Positions 34,354-42,606 of a DNA stretch of 54,637 nt are shown one piece after another (within the stretch, counting starts at the first letter, position 1; every line of letters starts with the position of its first letter). Location of the stretch: assembly GCF_017592395.1 (NCBI RefSeq), contig NZ_JAGFOU010000022.1, positions 1-54,637 on the forward strand. Reading direction: 5' to 3'. The notes under the pieces are model-generated. The model worked only from the letters and a program-made list of their open reading frames with translations. It did not search any database and had not been told where the DNA came from. This stretch comes from Actinomyces bowdenii (GTDB lineage Bacteria > Actinomycetota > Actinomycetes > Actinomycetales > Actinomycetaceae). Both the position numbers and the translations under genes were made by a program.

Positions 34354-35091
34354 TCAGTGCACGGTGAAGCCGTGGGAGCGGAAGATGGCCCGCGTGGCCT
34401 CCACGAGCTCGGGCTCGGGCGGCCGGGTCTCGCGCAGGGTGTAGGTCAGCCCCAGGCTGTCCCACTTGTCGGTGCCCATCTGGTGGAAGGGGAGCACCTC
34501 GACGCGCGAGACGGTGTCCCAGCGCTCGATGATGCGGGCGACCTTCTCGACATTGCCCGGGTCATCGGTCAGGCCGGGCACCAGGACGAAGCGGGCCCAG
34601 ATCTCGATGCCCTTGGCGGCCAGGCGGTCGCCGAAGGCGATGGTGGGGGCCAGGGACCGCCCGGTGACCCGCTTGTAGGTCTCCTCGTCCCCGCTCTTGA
34701 CGTCCAGGAGCACCAGGTCGATATTCTCCAGCATCTCGTCGCTGGCATTGGCCCCCAGGAAGCCCGAGGTGTCGATGCAGGTGTGGATGCCCATCGCCTT
34801 GGCCCCGGACAGGAGCCTGGCGGCGAAGGCCGGCTGCATGAGCACCTCCCCCCCGGACAGGGTGATGCCGCCCCTGGAGGCGCGGAAGACCCCCCGGTAG
34901 CGGCGCATGCGGCGCAGCAGCTCGGCGGCCTCCACGGGCTCGCCGTCCTTCATGAGGAAGGTGTCCGGGTTGTGGCAGTACTGGCAGCGCAGGGGGCACC
35001 CGTTGAGGAAGACGGTCATCCGGGTCCCCGGGCCGTCGACAGCGGTGACCAGCTCCCAGGAGTGGATCGAGCCGAGCTCGCCGCTGCGCAT
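34354..35091 (-). CDS. pflA: Pyruvate formate-lyase activating enzyme (possibly with a longer N-terminus)
   Basis: This radical SAM enzyme puts the glycyl radical on pyruvate formate-lyase. The FeS motif is C32-x3-C36-x2-C39 (GCPLRCQYCHNPDTF), followed by GGITLSGGEVLMQP. From the ATG at 35091 it has 245 residues, the E. coli length. Good protein sequence in the same frame continues upstream (DQDFLAPAARLRGAGIGG, LEELTDLERSERLE) as far as a G15 run, so the native start is probably the ATG at 35273, 22 bp after grcA. That ATG is out of frame with 15 G and would be in frame with 13 or 16. The gene is either switched by slippage, starts internally, or contains a sequence error. Confidence 0.92.
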   Translation of the reverse strand: MRSGELGSIHSWELVTAVDGPGTRMTVFLNGCPLRCQYCHNPDTFLMKDGEPVEAAELLRRMRRYRGVFRASRGGITLSGGEVLMQPAFAARLLSGAKAMGIHTCIDTSGFLGANASDEMLENIDLVLLDVKSGDEETYKRVTGRSLAPTIAFGDRLAAKGIEIWARFVLVPGLTDDPGNVEKVARIIERWDTVSRVEVLPFHQMGTDKWDSLGLTYTLRETRPPEPELVEATRAIFRSHGFTVH

Positions 35092-35202
35092 CCGCTCCAG
35101 GCGCTCGGAGCGCTCGAGGTCGGTGAGCTCCTCGAGCCCTCCGATGCCGGCCCCGCGCAGGCGGGCGGCCGGGGCCAGGAAGTCCTGGTCCCGGCCGCCC
35201 CC

Positions 35203-35217
35203 GGGGGGGGGGGGGGG
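35203..35217. repeat. Run of 15 G in the pflA 5' region
   Basis: Fifteen consecutive G on the plus strand (C on the coding strand), between CCCCC and CCC. It lies between a good ATG (35273) and the rest of the pflA frame. It is the only homopolymer of this length I see in the window. Confidence 0.9.
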
Positions 35218-35295
35218 CCCTGCTTTGCCGGGGCCGGCCGCCCCGCCTGCGCGGCCGTCGTCGTCTCAGACATGGGCGGCCGCTGGTGCCCGGGC

Positions 35296-35541
35296 TCAGG
35301 CCTGGGAGTGGAAGGTGCGGTCGAGGACGTCGAGCTGCTGCTCACGGGTGAGCTTGACGAAGTTGACGGCGTAGCCCGAGACGCGCACCGTGAGGTTGGG
35401 GTACTTCTCAGGGTTCTCCATCGCGTCCTCGAGGGTGTTGCGGTCCAGGACGTTGATGTTGGCGTGGTAGAGGCCCTTGACGCCGCCGTTGTCCTGGCGC
35501 TGCGCCTTCATGGAGGCGAGGCGCTCTTCGTATGTGGCCAT
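35296..35541 (-). CDS. grcA: Separate glycyl-radical domain protein (GrcA-like)
   Basis: The 81-residue protein corresponds to the C-terminal domain of pyruvate formate-lyase: [20 protein letters not shown], then RVSGYAVNF with the radical Gly56, and [12 protein letters not shown]. In E. coli, GrcA (YfiD) replaces the domain in oxygen-cleaved enzyme. Here the upstream pflB lacks that domain altogether, so this protein is probably an essential subunit rather than a repair part. It has its own ribosome site (AAGGGG) and lies 63 bp after pflB and 22 bp before the upstream pflA start. Confidence 0.93.
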   Translation of the reverse strand: MATYEERLASMKAQRQDNGGVKGLYHANINVLDRNTLEDAMENPEKYPNLTVRVSGYAVNFVKLTREQQLDVLDRTFHSQA

Positions 35542-35604
35542 GATCGGCCCCTTTCGTGAGATGGGTTGTCTGTCGGTGTCCTATGGGTCGGCGGCCCGGG
35601 CCGC

Positions 35605-37716
35605 TCAGATATCGGCGCAGTCGTCGGGGACGAAGCCGGCGTCGAGGATGCCCACGAGGTTGGCCACCCGCTCCTCCTCGGTGCGGCCCAGCCCCTGGGG
35701 GGTGATGGTGTTGGTCAGCGAGATGCCGTCCAGCGCGTCGTTGTAGTCCAGCTTGCCCACCGAGAGCATGGAGGCGACCATGCCGTGGGTGTCCATGCCG
35801 TTCTCGGGGTTGGCGCCCGGGGAGAAGGGCGTGCCCTTGCGGTGCCCCGAGGGGAAGTTGCCGGTGGCCTTGCCGTAGACGACGTTGGAGGTGATCGTCA
35901 GCACCGACTGGGTGGGGATGGCGTCGCGGTAGAAGGGCTGGGCCTTGATCTTGGACATGACCGTGTGCACCACCGTGGCGGCGATGTCGTCGGCGCGGTC
36001 GTCGTCGTTGCCGTAGATGGGGAACTCGCCCTCGGTGATGTAGTCGACCACCAGGCCGGTCTCGTCGCGCACCGGCGTGACCTTGGCGTACTTGATGGCG
36101 CTCAGGGAGTCGGCCACGATCGAGAGCCCCGCGATGCCGCAGCCCATGGTGCGGACGATCTCGGAGTCGTGCAGAGCCATCTCGATGGACTCGTAGGCGT
36201 AGCGGTCGTGGCAGTAGTGGATGATGTTGAGCGCCTCGACATAGGTGGCCACCACCCAGTCGAGCATCTTCTCGTACTTGTCCCAGACCTCGTCGAAGTC
36301 CAGCGGGCCGTCGCCCTCGATGCCGGGCAGCCCGGTGACGACCTGCTTGCCGGTCATCTCATCGCGACCGCCGTTGATGGCGTAGAGCAGGGCCTTGGCG
36401 GAATTGACGCGGGCGCCGAAGAACTGCATCTGCTTGCCGACCTTCATCGGCGACACGCAGCAGGCGATCGCGGCGTCGTCGCCCCAGTGCTCCCGGATCT
36501 GCTCATCGGCCTCGTACTGGATGGAGGAGGTGGTGATGGAGATCAGGGCGCAGAACTCCTTGTAGCCCTGCGGAAGGCGCTCATCCCAGAAGATGGTGAT
36601 GTTGGGCTCCGGGGCGGGGCCCAGGTTGCGCAGGGTCTGGAGCAGGCGGAAGGAGGTCTTGGTGACCTGGGAGCGGCCGTCCTCCGAGAAGCCCGCGTCG
36701 GACCAGGTGGCCCAGTAGGGGTCGCCGGAGAAGATCTGGTCGTAGTCGATGGTGCGCAGGAAGCGGGTGATCCGCAGCTTGATGACCATGTGGTCGATGA
36801 GCTCCTGGGCCCGGGACTCGTCCAGGAGGCCCGCGGCCAGGTCCCGCTCGAAGTAGATGTCCAGGAAGGCCGACAGGCGCCCGATGCTCATGGCGGCGCC
36901 GTCCTGGGACTTCACCGAGGCCAGGTAGGCGAAGTAGGTCCACTGCACGGCCTCGTGGGCGTTGCGGGCGGGGCCGGAGATGTCGTAGCCGTAGGAGGCG
37001 GCCATGACCTTGAGCTTCTTGAGGGCCTTGATCTGCTCGGAGTGCTCCTCGCGGTAGCGCGCCCAGTGCTCGGAGAAGGGCTTGTCGGCCACCTCGTCCT
37101 TGGCGATCTGCTTGAGCTCGATGAGCCGGTCCACGCCGTAGAGGGCCACGCGGCGGTAGTCCCCGATGATGCGGCCGCGGCCGTAGGCGTCGGGCAGGCC
37201 GGTGATGATGTGCGAGGAGCGGGCGGCCCGGATGCGCGGGGTGTAGATGTCGAAGACCGCGTCGTTGTGGGTCTTGCGGTACTGGGTGAAGATCTTCTTG
37301 ACCTCGGGGTCGACCTCCTTGCCGGCCTCCTTGATCGCGGTCTCCACCATGCGCCAGCCGCCGTTGGGCATCATGGCGCGCTTGAGCGGGGAGTCGGTCT
37401 GCAGCCCGACGATGACGTCGTCGTCCTCGCTGATGTAACCGGGCTTGAAGGCGTCGATGTCGGCGGGGGTGTGGGTGTCGACGTCGAGGATGCGGACCTT
37501 GCGCTCCTCGGAGAGGTAGTCCTTCTCCAGGGTGTCCCACAGCCGCAGGGTCTTGTCCGTGGCCCCGGCGAGGAAGGAGGCGTCGCCGTCGTAGGGGCGG
37601 TAGTTGCGCTGAATGAAGTCGCGGACGTCGGTGGTCTCGGTCCAGGGGCCGGTGACGAACCCCTCCCAGGCGTCCTCCCTGCTGGTGGTGGCAGTTGCAG
37701 TGACCTCGGTGGTCAT
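35605..37716 (-). CDS. pflB: Pyruvate formate-lyase catalytic chain lacking the glycyl-radical domain
   Basis: It converts pyruvate and CoA to acetyl-CoA and formate in anaerobic growth. The chain has 703 residues from the ATG at 37716 (AGGAGG seven bases upstream). The catalytic Cys419-Cys420 pair is in AIACCVSPM, at nearly the E. coli positions. The sequence follows full-length enzymes through GKATGNFPSGHRKGTPFSPG and ANLVGILDAGF, then ends PDDCADI. That is some 55-60 residues before the normal end and before the RVSGY radical site. The missing part is encoded by grcA just downstream. The stop is followed by a new ribosome site, so this is a true two-gene arrangement and not a frameshift. 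Confidence 0.95.
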   Translation of the reverse strand: MTTEVTATATTSREDAWEGFVTGPWTETTDVRDFIQRNYRPYDGDASFLAGATDKTLRLWDTLEKDYLSEERKVRILDVDTHTPADIDAFKPGYISEDDDVIVGLQTDSPLKRAMMPNGGWRMVETAIKEAGKEVDPEVKKIFTQYRKTHNDAVFDIYTPRIRAARSSHIITGLPDAYGRGRIIGDYRRVALYGVDRLIELKQIAKDEVADKPFSEHWARYREEHSEQIKALKKLKVMAASYGYDISGPARNAHEAVQWTYFAYLASVKSQDGAAMSIGRLSAFLDIYFERDLAAGLLDESRAQELIDHMVIKLRITRFLRTIDYDQIFSGDPYWATWSDAGFSEDGRSQVTKTSFRLLQTLRNLGPAPEPNITIFWDERLPQGYKEFCALISITTSSIQYEADEQIREHWGDDAAIACCVSPMKVGKQMQFFGARVNSAKALLYAINGGRDEMTGKQVVTGLPGIEGDGPLDFDEVWDKYEKMLDWVVATYVEALNIIHYCHDRYAYESIEMALHDSEIVRTMGCGIAGLSIVADSLSAIKYAKVTPVRDETGLVVDYITEGEFPIYGNDDDRADDIAATVVHTVMSKIKAQPFYRDAIPTQSVLTITSNVVYGKATGNFPSGHRKGTPFSPGANPENGMDTHGMVASMLSVGKLDYNDALDGISLTNTITPQGLGRTEEERVANLVGILDAGFVPDDCADI

Positions 37717-38138
37717 CCTTGGCCCTCCTAGCGTAGGCGGCCACGCGCCGCCCGGTAGCGATCGCCCTTGTGAGGCGAGGCGGCGCCCTGACACGCCGTC
37801 GGCTCCAGCCTATGCCCCGCACCCAGACGGATGGGCCAGTGGTCCCGCACCCGCGGGTGCGATGACTCACAGGAGGCGCCTCCACCCTCAGCGGTGGGGA
37901 CGTTAGTCCCGATCTGTGATCACCGGAGCGGGCCATGACAAACCGCTTCGCCCCAGATGGGGCCTCCTTGCCGGGACCCGCCGGGACGGGCTCGGCCCCT
38001 GGGACGGCCGTCCCATCCGCCCGGGGACGGGGCGGCCCCGCAGCGCATGCGGCCCCACCCCCGAACCCGCCGTTGTGACCGAAGGTCCCAGGTCATGCCG
38101 CACTTGGCCCCGTGCCGGGACCGGGTCCGGAGCGCTGC
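37717..38138. other. Intergenic region between dxs and pflB
   Basis: No gene is seen in these 422 bp. It should hold the pflB promoter; TAGGCT (minus strand, 37807-37812) is a weak -10 candidate giving a leader of about 85 nt. GTGATCAC (37916-37923) is an 8-bp palindrome that could be part of a regulator site, though it is not a full CRP/FNR or Rex consensus. Short GC-rich inverted repeats occur near the dxs end. Confidence 0.5.
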
Positions 38139-40196
38139 TCAGCCCTGGACTCCGGCGGCCTCCAGGGCGCGGCGGGCGGCACGGATGACTCCCGGGGCAT
38201 CCATGCCGAAGTCGGCCAGCAGCTGCTCGCGCGAGGCGGTCCCCAGGAAGGCGCGGGGTACGCCCAGGCGCACCACCACCGGGCCGGCCGGGGCGGCGGG
38301 GCGATCCCGCTCCCCGTCCGGGCCCGCCTCCCGGGCCCCCTGCCGGGCCTCGTCCAGGGCGTCGCGCAGCTGGGAGCCGATCCCGCCGTCGACCAGGCCG
38401 TCCTCGATGACGACCACGGCGCGGGCGGCCGCTGCGGCGCTGAGGAGCGCGCCGGGGATGGGGATGACCCAGTGGGGGTGGAGGACCATGGCCGCGGTGC
38501 CCTGGCGGCTCAGCTCGCGGGCGGCCTGAAGGGCGGCCCCCGTCATGGGCCCCACGGCGACGATGACCAGCTCCGCCTCCCCCGCCGGCTCCTCCCACAG
38601 CACGTCGACCCGCTCGAAGACCGGGTCCGGCCCTTGGTCATCGGCGCCGCCGGGGCCCTCGCGGCGCTCGGGGACCGGCAGGACCCGCAGGGCCTCCACC
38701 GGCTCGGGCAGCGCCCCCTTGGGGTAGCGCACGACCGTGGGGCGATCCTCGACGCCCACCGCCGTCCTGAGGGCCTGGCGCAGCGTGGCCTCGTCACGGG
38801 GCGCGGCCAGGCGCAGGCCCGGCACGTGGGCCAGCAGCGCCATGTCCCACATGCCGTTGTGGCTGGCGCCATCGGTGCCGGTCAGCCCCGCGCGGTCCAG
38901 GACGATGGTGACCCCGGCGCGGTGGAGGGCGACGTCCATGAGCACCTGGTCGAAGGCCCGGTTGAGGAAGGTGGCGTAGAGGGCGACCACCGGGTGCAGG
39001 CCCGCGAAGGCCATGCCCGCCGAGGCGGTCAGGGCGTGCTGCTCGGCGATGCCCACATCCACGACCCGCTCGGGCATGGCCTCGGCCAGCGGCTGGAGGC
39101 CCACGGGGGCCTGCATGGCGGCGGTGATCCCCACGATGCGCTCATCGTCGCGGGCCAGGGACACGATCTCCTCGGCGAAGACCGAGGTCCACCCGAAGCG
39201 CTCGGCCACCACCGGCAGGCCGGTCTCGGGGTGGATGCGGCCCACGGCGTGGAAGCGGTCGCCGTTGTGCTCCTCGGCGGGCGTGTAGCCGCGGCCCTTG
39301 GCGGTGATGACGTGGACGATGACCGGCTGGGAGTACTCCCGGGCCCGGGTCAGGGCGAACTCCAGGGCGGTGATGTCGTGCCCGTCGACCGGCCCGGTGT
39401 ACTTGATGCCGAGGTCCTCGAAGAAGGCTGAGGGCACCAGGACGTCCTTGAGCCCCCGCTTGAGCCCGTGCAGGGCGTCGAAGGCGGCGCGGCCGGGGGC
39501 GCCCTGGGCCAGGAGGGTGCGCTTGACCCCTGAGAGCATCCGCTCATAGCCGGGGTTGGTGCGCAGCGCATCGAGGTGGTGGGCCAGGCCCCCGATGGTG
39601 GGGGCGTAGGAGCGGCCGTTGTCGTTGACGACGATGACCAGGCGCCTGGCCCCGCTCACGGCGATGTTGTCCAGGGCCTCCCAGGCCATGCCCCCCGTCA
39701 TGGCGCCGTCGCCGATGACGGCCACCACGTGGCGGTCGCGGTGGTCCAGCAGGGCGTTGGCCCGGGCGATGCCGTCGGCCCAGGACAGCGCGGTGGAGGC
39801 GTGGGAGTTCTCCACGACGTCGTGCACGGACTCGCTGCGGGCGGGGTAGCCGGACAGCCCCCCGCGCTCGCGCAGGCGGCTGAAGTCCTGGCGGCCGGTG
39901 AGCAGCTTGTGGACGTAGGCCTGGTGCCCGGTGTCGAAGACGATGGTGTCGTGGGGGGACTCGAAGGTCCGGTGCAGGGCGAGGGTGAGCTCGACCACGC
40001 CGAGGTTGGGGCCCAGGTGGCCGCCGGTGCGCGAGACGCTGTGAACGAGGTAGTGGCGGATCTGGGATGCCAGGGCCACCAGCTCCTCGCTGGTCAGTCG
40101 CTTGAGGTCCGCCGGGCTGCGCACCGAGCCCAGGAGGTCCGATGAGGGTGCTGGGCGGCGTCCGGCGCGCCGGCCGGGGTGTGGGGCTGGGGGCAC
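38139..40196 (-). CDS. dxs: 1-deoxy-D-xylulose-5-phosphate synthase
   Basis: This thiamine diphosphate enzyme makes the first intermediate of the MEP isoprenoid pathway from pyruvate and glyceraldehyde 3-phosphate. The 685 residues contain the cofactor motif GDGAMTGG to NDN (about 160-190), the DTGHQAYVHKLLTGR segment, the catalytic Glu in DVGIAEQHA and the transketolase C-terminal domain. An Asp/Glu/Arg-rich loop of about 20 residues (REGPGGADDQGPD) is inserted before the last domain. The GTG at 40196 has GAGGA five bases upstream. Confidence 0.95.
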   Translation of the reverse strand: MPPAPHPGRRAGRRPAPSSDLLGSVRSPADLKRLTSEELVALASQIRHYLVHSVSRTGGHLGPNLGVVELTLALHRTFESPHDTIVFDTGHQAYVHKLLTGRQDFSRLRERGGLSGYPARSESVHDVVENSHASTALSWADGIARANALLDHRDRHVVAVIGDGAMTGGMAWEALDNIAVSGARRLVIVVNDNGRSYAPTIGGLAHHLDALRTNPGYERMLSGVKRTLLAQGAPGRAAFDALHGLKRGLKDVLVPSAFFEDLGIKYTGPVDGHDITALEFALTRAREYSQPVIVHVITAKGRGYTPAEEHNGDRFHAVGRIHPETGLPVVAERFGWTSVFAEEIVSLARDDERIVGITAAMQAPVGLQPLAEAMPERVVDVGIAEQHALTASAGMAFAGLHPVVALYATFLNRAFDQVLMDVALHRAGVTIVLDRAGLTGTDGASHNGMWDMALLAHVPGLRLAAPRDEATLRQALRTAVGVEDRPTVVRYPKGALPEPVEALRVLPVPERREGPGGADDQGPDPVFERVDVLWEEPAGEAELVIVAVGPMTGAALQAARELSRQGTAAMVLHPHWVIPIPGALLSAAAAARAVVVIEDGLVDGGIGSQLRDALDEARQGAREAGPDGERDRPAAPAGPVVVRLGVPRAFLGTASREQLLADFGMDAPGVIRAARRALEAAGVQG

Positions 40197-40233
40197 CGGT
40201 GTCCTCTTCTCATCGTCCAGATCGTCCAGTGTG

Positions 40234-40251
40234 CCGGGCCATGCGGCCCGG
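40234..40251 (-). repeat. Hairpin in the dxs leader
   Basis: CCGGGCC (40234-40240) and GGCCCGG (40245-40251) form a perfect 7-bp stem with a 4-base loop, 38 bp upstream of the dxs start. I see no known riboswitch consensus around it. Confidence 0.4.
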
Positions 40252-40347
40252 TCTGCCGGGGATATCCCTTCGGGCTCAACAGCATAAGCGCTGGACCGGA
40301 TGTCGGGTGGGTGTCACATTGCTCACGGCGAGGACGTAGGGTGTGCC

Positions 40348-40473
40348 ATGGTCGGGCCGCAGCGGCCCCGGCCGCCACCCGTCAGCCACCCATCAGCCAC
40401 TGTCCCGGAGCGCCGGGCCGGCACGATCCCACGAGCCGCCGCCGGGACCCGCGCCTCCCAGGAGGAACCATGA
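40348..40473 (+). other. Possible 41-codon leader reading frame before the S9 peptidase
   Basis: An ATG at 40348 lies five bases after TAGGGT, as in a leaderless start. It opens a frame rich in Pro and Arg (MVGPQRPRPPP) whose TGA overlaps the ATG of the peptidase (ATGA). Codon use is weaker at third positions than in neighbours, so it may be chance. Confidence 0.3.
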
Positions 40474-42497
40474 GCACCACCGCCCCCTTCGGCACCTGGC
40501 CCTCGCCGATCACTCCGGGAACGATCACCACCAGGACCGTGCGCCTGTCCCAGGTGCGCGTCGACGGGCCGGACACCTACTGGGTGGAGCAGCGCGCCGC
40601 CCAGGCCGGCCGCAACGTCCTGCTGCGCCGCGACGGCGATGGGCAGATCGGCGAGGTGCTGCCGCTGACCCCGGCTGACGAGCTGGTCGACGTGCGCACC
40701 CGCGTCCATGAGTACGGGGGCCGGGCCTACGCGGTGGACGGGGGGATCATCGTGGTCTCCCACGCCGGGGACGGGCGCCTGTACCGCTACGACGTCGCCC
40801 ATCGCATGCGCGGCCTGGTGCCGCTGACGATCTACGGGGACGTGCGCCACGGGGACCTGGAGATCGACACCGCCCGGGGCCTGGTCTACGCCGTGCGCGA
40901 GGACCACCGGGGCCCGGGCGAGCCCGTCAACTCCCTGGTGGCCATCCCCCTGGACGGCTCGGGCGCGCGCGACGACGACGCCGTGCGCACCGTGGTCAGC
41001 GGCACCGACTTCGTCACCTCCCCCGCGCTGTCCCCCGATGGGGAGCACCTGGCCTGGATCACCTGGGACCATCCGGGCATGCCCTGGGACAACGCCGCCC
41101 TGCACGTGGGGGACCTGCAGCCCGACGGGACCATCGGCGATCAGGCGGTCATCGACGGCGGGGCGGGGCACTCGGTGGCCGAGCCGCGCTGGACCGAGGA
41201 GTGCGAGCTCGTCCACGGCTCGAACTCCTCGGGCTTCTGGAACCTCTACCGCACCGAGGGCTTCCCGCGCCGCGGCACCAACCGCGAGGGCTGGACCGCG
41301 CAGCTGCGCACCCGCGCCCTGCACCCGGCCCGGGCCACCTTCACCTGCCCGGCCTGGCAGCTGGGGCCGCACTCCTTCGACGTCCTGGACGGCGAGCACC
41401 TCATCGCCTCCTGGGCCCGCGACGCGATCTGGCACCTGGGCACCATCAGGCTGTCCAACGGCGAGCTGGAGGAGTGGAACGTGGGCTGGCAGCCCATCGG
41501 CAATGTGGCCTGCTCGGCGGGCCGGGTGGTCATGCTGGCCTCCAACGAGCTGGCCATGCCCTGCATCGTGGAGGTCAGGAACGGCCGGGTCCAGGTGCTG
41601 CGCGGCTCGGGCGAGTTCGAGCCCGAGGCCATCGGCGTGTCCTTCCCCGACCCGGTCTCGTGGACGAGCACCGACGGCGCCACCGCCCACGGCTTCTACT
41701 ACCCGCCGGCCTCGGCCCATCACACCGGCCCCGAGGACGAGCTGCCCCCGCTGATCGTCAATGTCCACGGCGGCCCCACGGCCACCGCGGTGCCCGGCTA
41801 CGACCTGCGCATCCAGTACTGGACCAGCCGCGGCTTCGCCTACCTGGACGTCAACTACCGCGGCTCGATGGGCTACGGCACTGAGTACCGCAGGGCCCTG
41901 GAGGGCAATTGGGGGATCCATGATGTTGATGACTGCATCAGCGGCGCGCGCTTCATGGCCGAGTCCGGGCTGGTGGACCCCGCCCGCATCGCCATCCGCG
42001 GGTCCTCGGCCGGCGGCTTCACGGTGCTGACGGCCATCACCCGCACCGAGGTGTTCTCCGCGGCGGCCTCCTGCTTCGGCATCGCGGACCTGACCCGGCT
42101 GCGCGCCACCACCCACAAGTTCGAGTCCCATTACATCGGCCAGCTCATCGGCACCCAGGACCCCCGGGACCCGGTGCTGAGCGAGCGCAGCCCCATCACC
42201 CACGTGGACTCCATCACCACACCGCTGCTGCTGGTCCAGGGCTCGGAGGACCCCATCGTCCCGGCCGAGCAGGCCACCCTCATGCACGAGGCCATCCGGG
42301 CCAAGGGCGCGCCGGTGGCCCTGGAGGTCTTCCACGGCGAGGGCCACGGCTTCCGCATGGCGGCCAGTATCCGCCGCCACTACGAGGCCGAGCTCAGCTT
42401 CTACCGCCAGGTCTGGGGCATCGCCGCTCCCCCGCAGGACGAGGGCGCCTCCCTGACCGTGGAGAACCTGCCGCTCAGCGGCGGCGATCCGGCCTGA
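40470..42497 (+). CDS. S9 family prolyl oligopeptidase-like serine peptidase
   Basis: The 675-residue protein has an N-terminal beta-propeller (about 20-390) and a C-terminal alpha/beta hydrolase domain. The triad is Ser513 in GSSAGG, Asp594 in QGSEDPIVP and His626 in GEGHGF; the oxyanion region is NVHGGPT and NYRGSMGYGTEYR. No signal peptide is seen, so it acts in the cytosol, probably as an acylaminoacyl- or dipeptidyl-type peptidase. GGAGGAACC precedes the ATG. It is divergent from dxs. Confidence 0.92.
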   Translation: MSTTAPFGTWPSPITPGTITTRTVRLSQVRVDGPDTYWVEQRAAQAGRNVLLRRDGDGQIGEVLPLTPADELVDVRTRVHEYGGRAYAVDGGIIVVSHAGDGRLYRYDVAHRMRGLVPLTIYGDVRHGDLEIDTARGLVYAVREDHRGPGEPVNSLVAIPLDGSGARDDDAVRTVVSGTDFVTSPALSPDGEHLAWITWDHPGMPWDNAALHVGDLQPDGTIGDQAVIDGGAGHSVAEPRWTEECELVHGSNSSGFWNLYRTEGFPRRGTNREGWTAQLRTRALHPARATFTCPAWQLGPHSFDVLDGEHLIASWARDAIWHLGTIRLSNGELEEWNVGWQPIGNVACSAGRVVMLASNELAMPCIVEVRNGRVQVLRGSGEFEPEAIGVSFPDPVSWTSTDGATAHGFYYPPASAHHTGPEDELPPLIVNVHGGPTATAVPGYDLRIQYWTSRGFAYLDVNYRGSMGYGTEYRRALEGNWGIHDVDDCISGARFMAESGLVDPARIAIRGSSAGGFTVLTAITRTEVFSAAASCFGIADLTRLRATTHKFESHYIGQLIGTQDPRDPVLSERSPITHVDSITTPLLLVQGSEDPIVPAEQATLMHEAIRAKGAPVALEVFHGEGHGFRMAASIRRHYEAELSFYRQVWGIAAPPQDEGASLTVENLPLSGGDPA

Positions 42498-42528
42498 CTC
42501 ACCGCCGGGCACCACCACCGGCTGCCAG

Positions 42529-42568
42529 GCGCGGCCCGGCGACCGCCAGTCGCGGTCGCGGGCCGCGC
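42529..42568. terminator. Bidirectional terminator hairpin
   Basis: GCGCGGCCCGGCGACCGC (42529-42546) and GCGGTCGCGGGCCGCGC (42552-42568) pair over 17 bp with a single bulged G and a 5-base loop. It lies in the 109-bp gap between the convergent peptidase and uridylyltransferase genes, so it can serve both. Confidence 0.65.
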
Positions 42569-42606
42569 GATCAGGGCTGCGCGCAGCAGCGCCGTTCCCG
42601 CCCGCC

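Noticed and set aside
37916..37923. FNR/CRP- or Rex-type operator before pflB
   Set aside because: Only an 8-bp GTGATCAC palindrome is present, without the full spacing of either consensus, and it is about 200 bp from the start codon.
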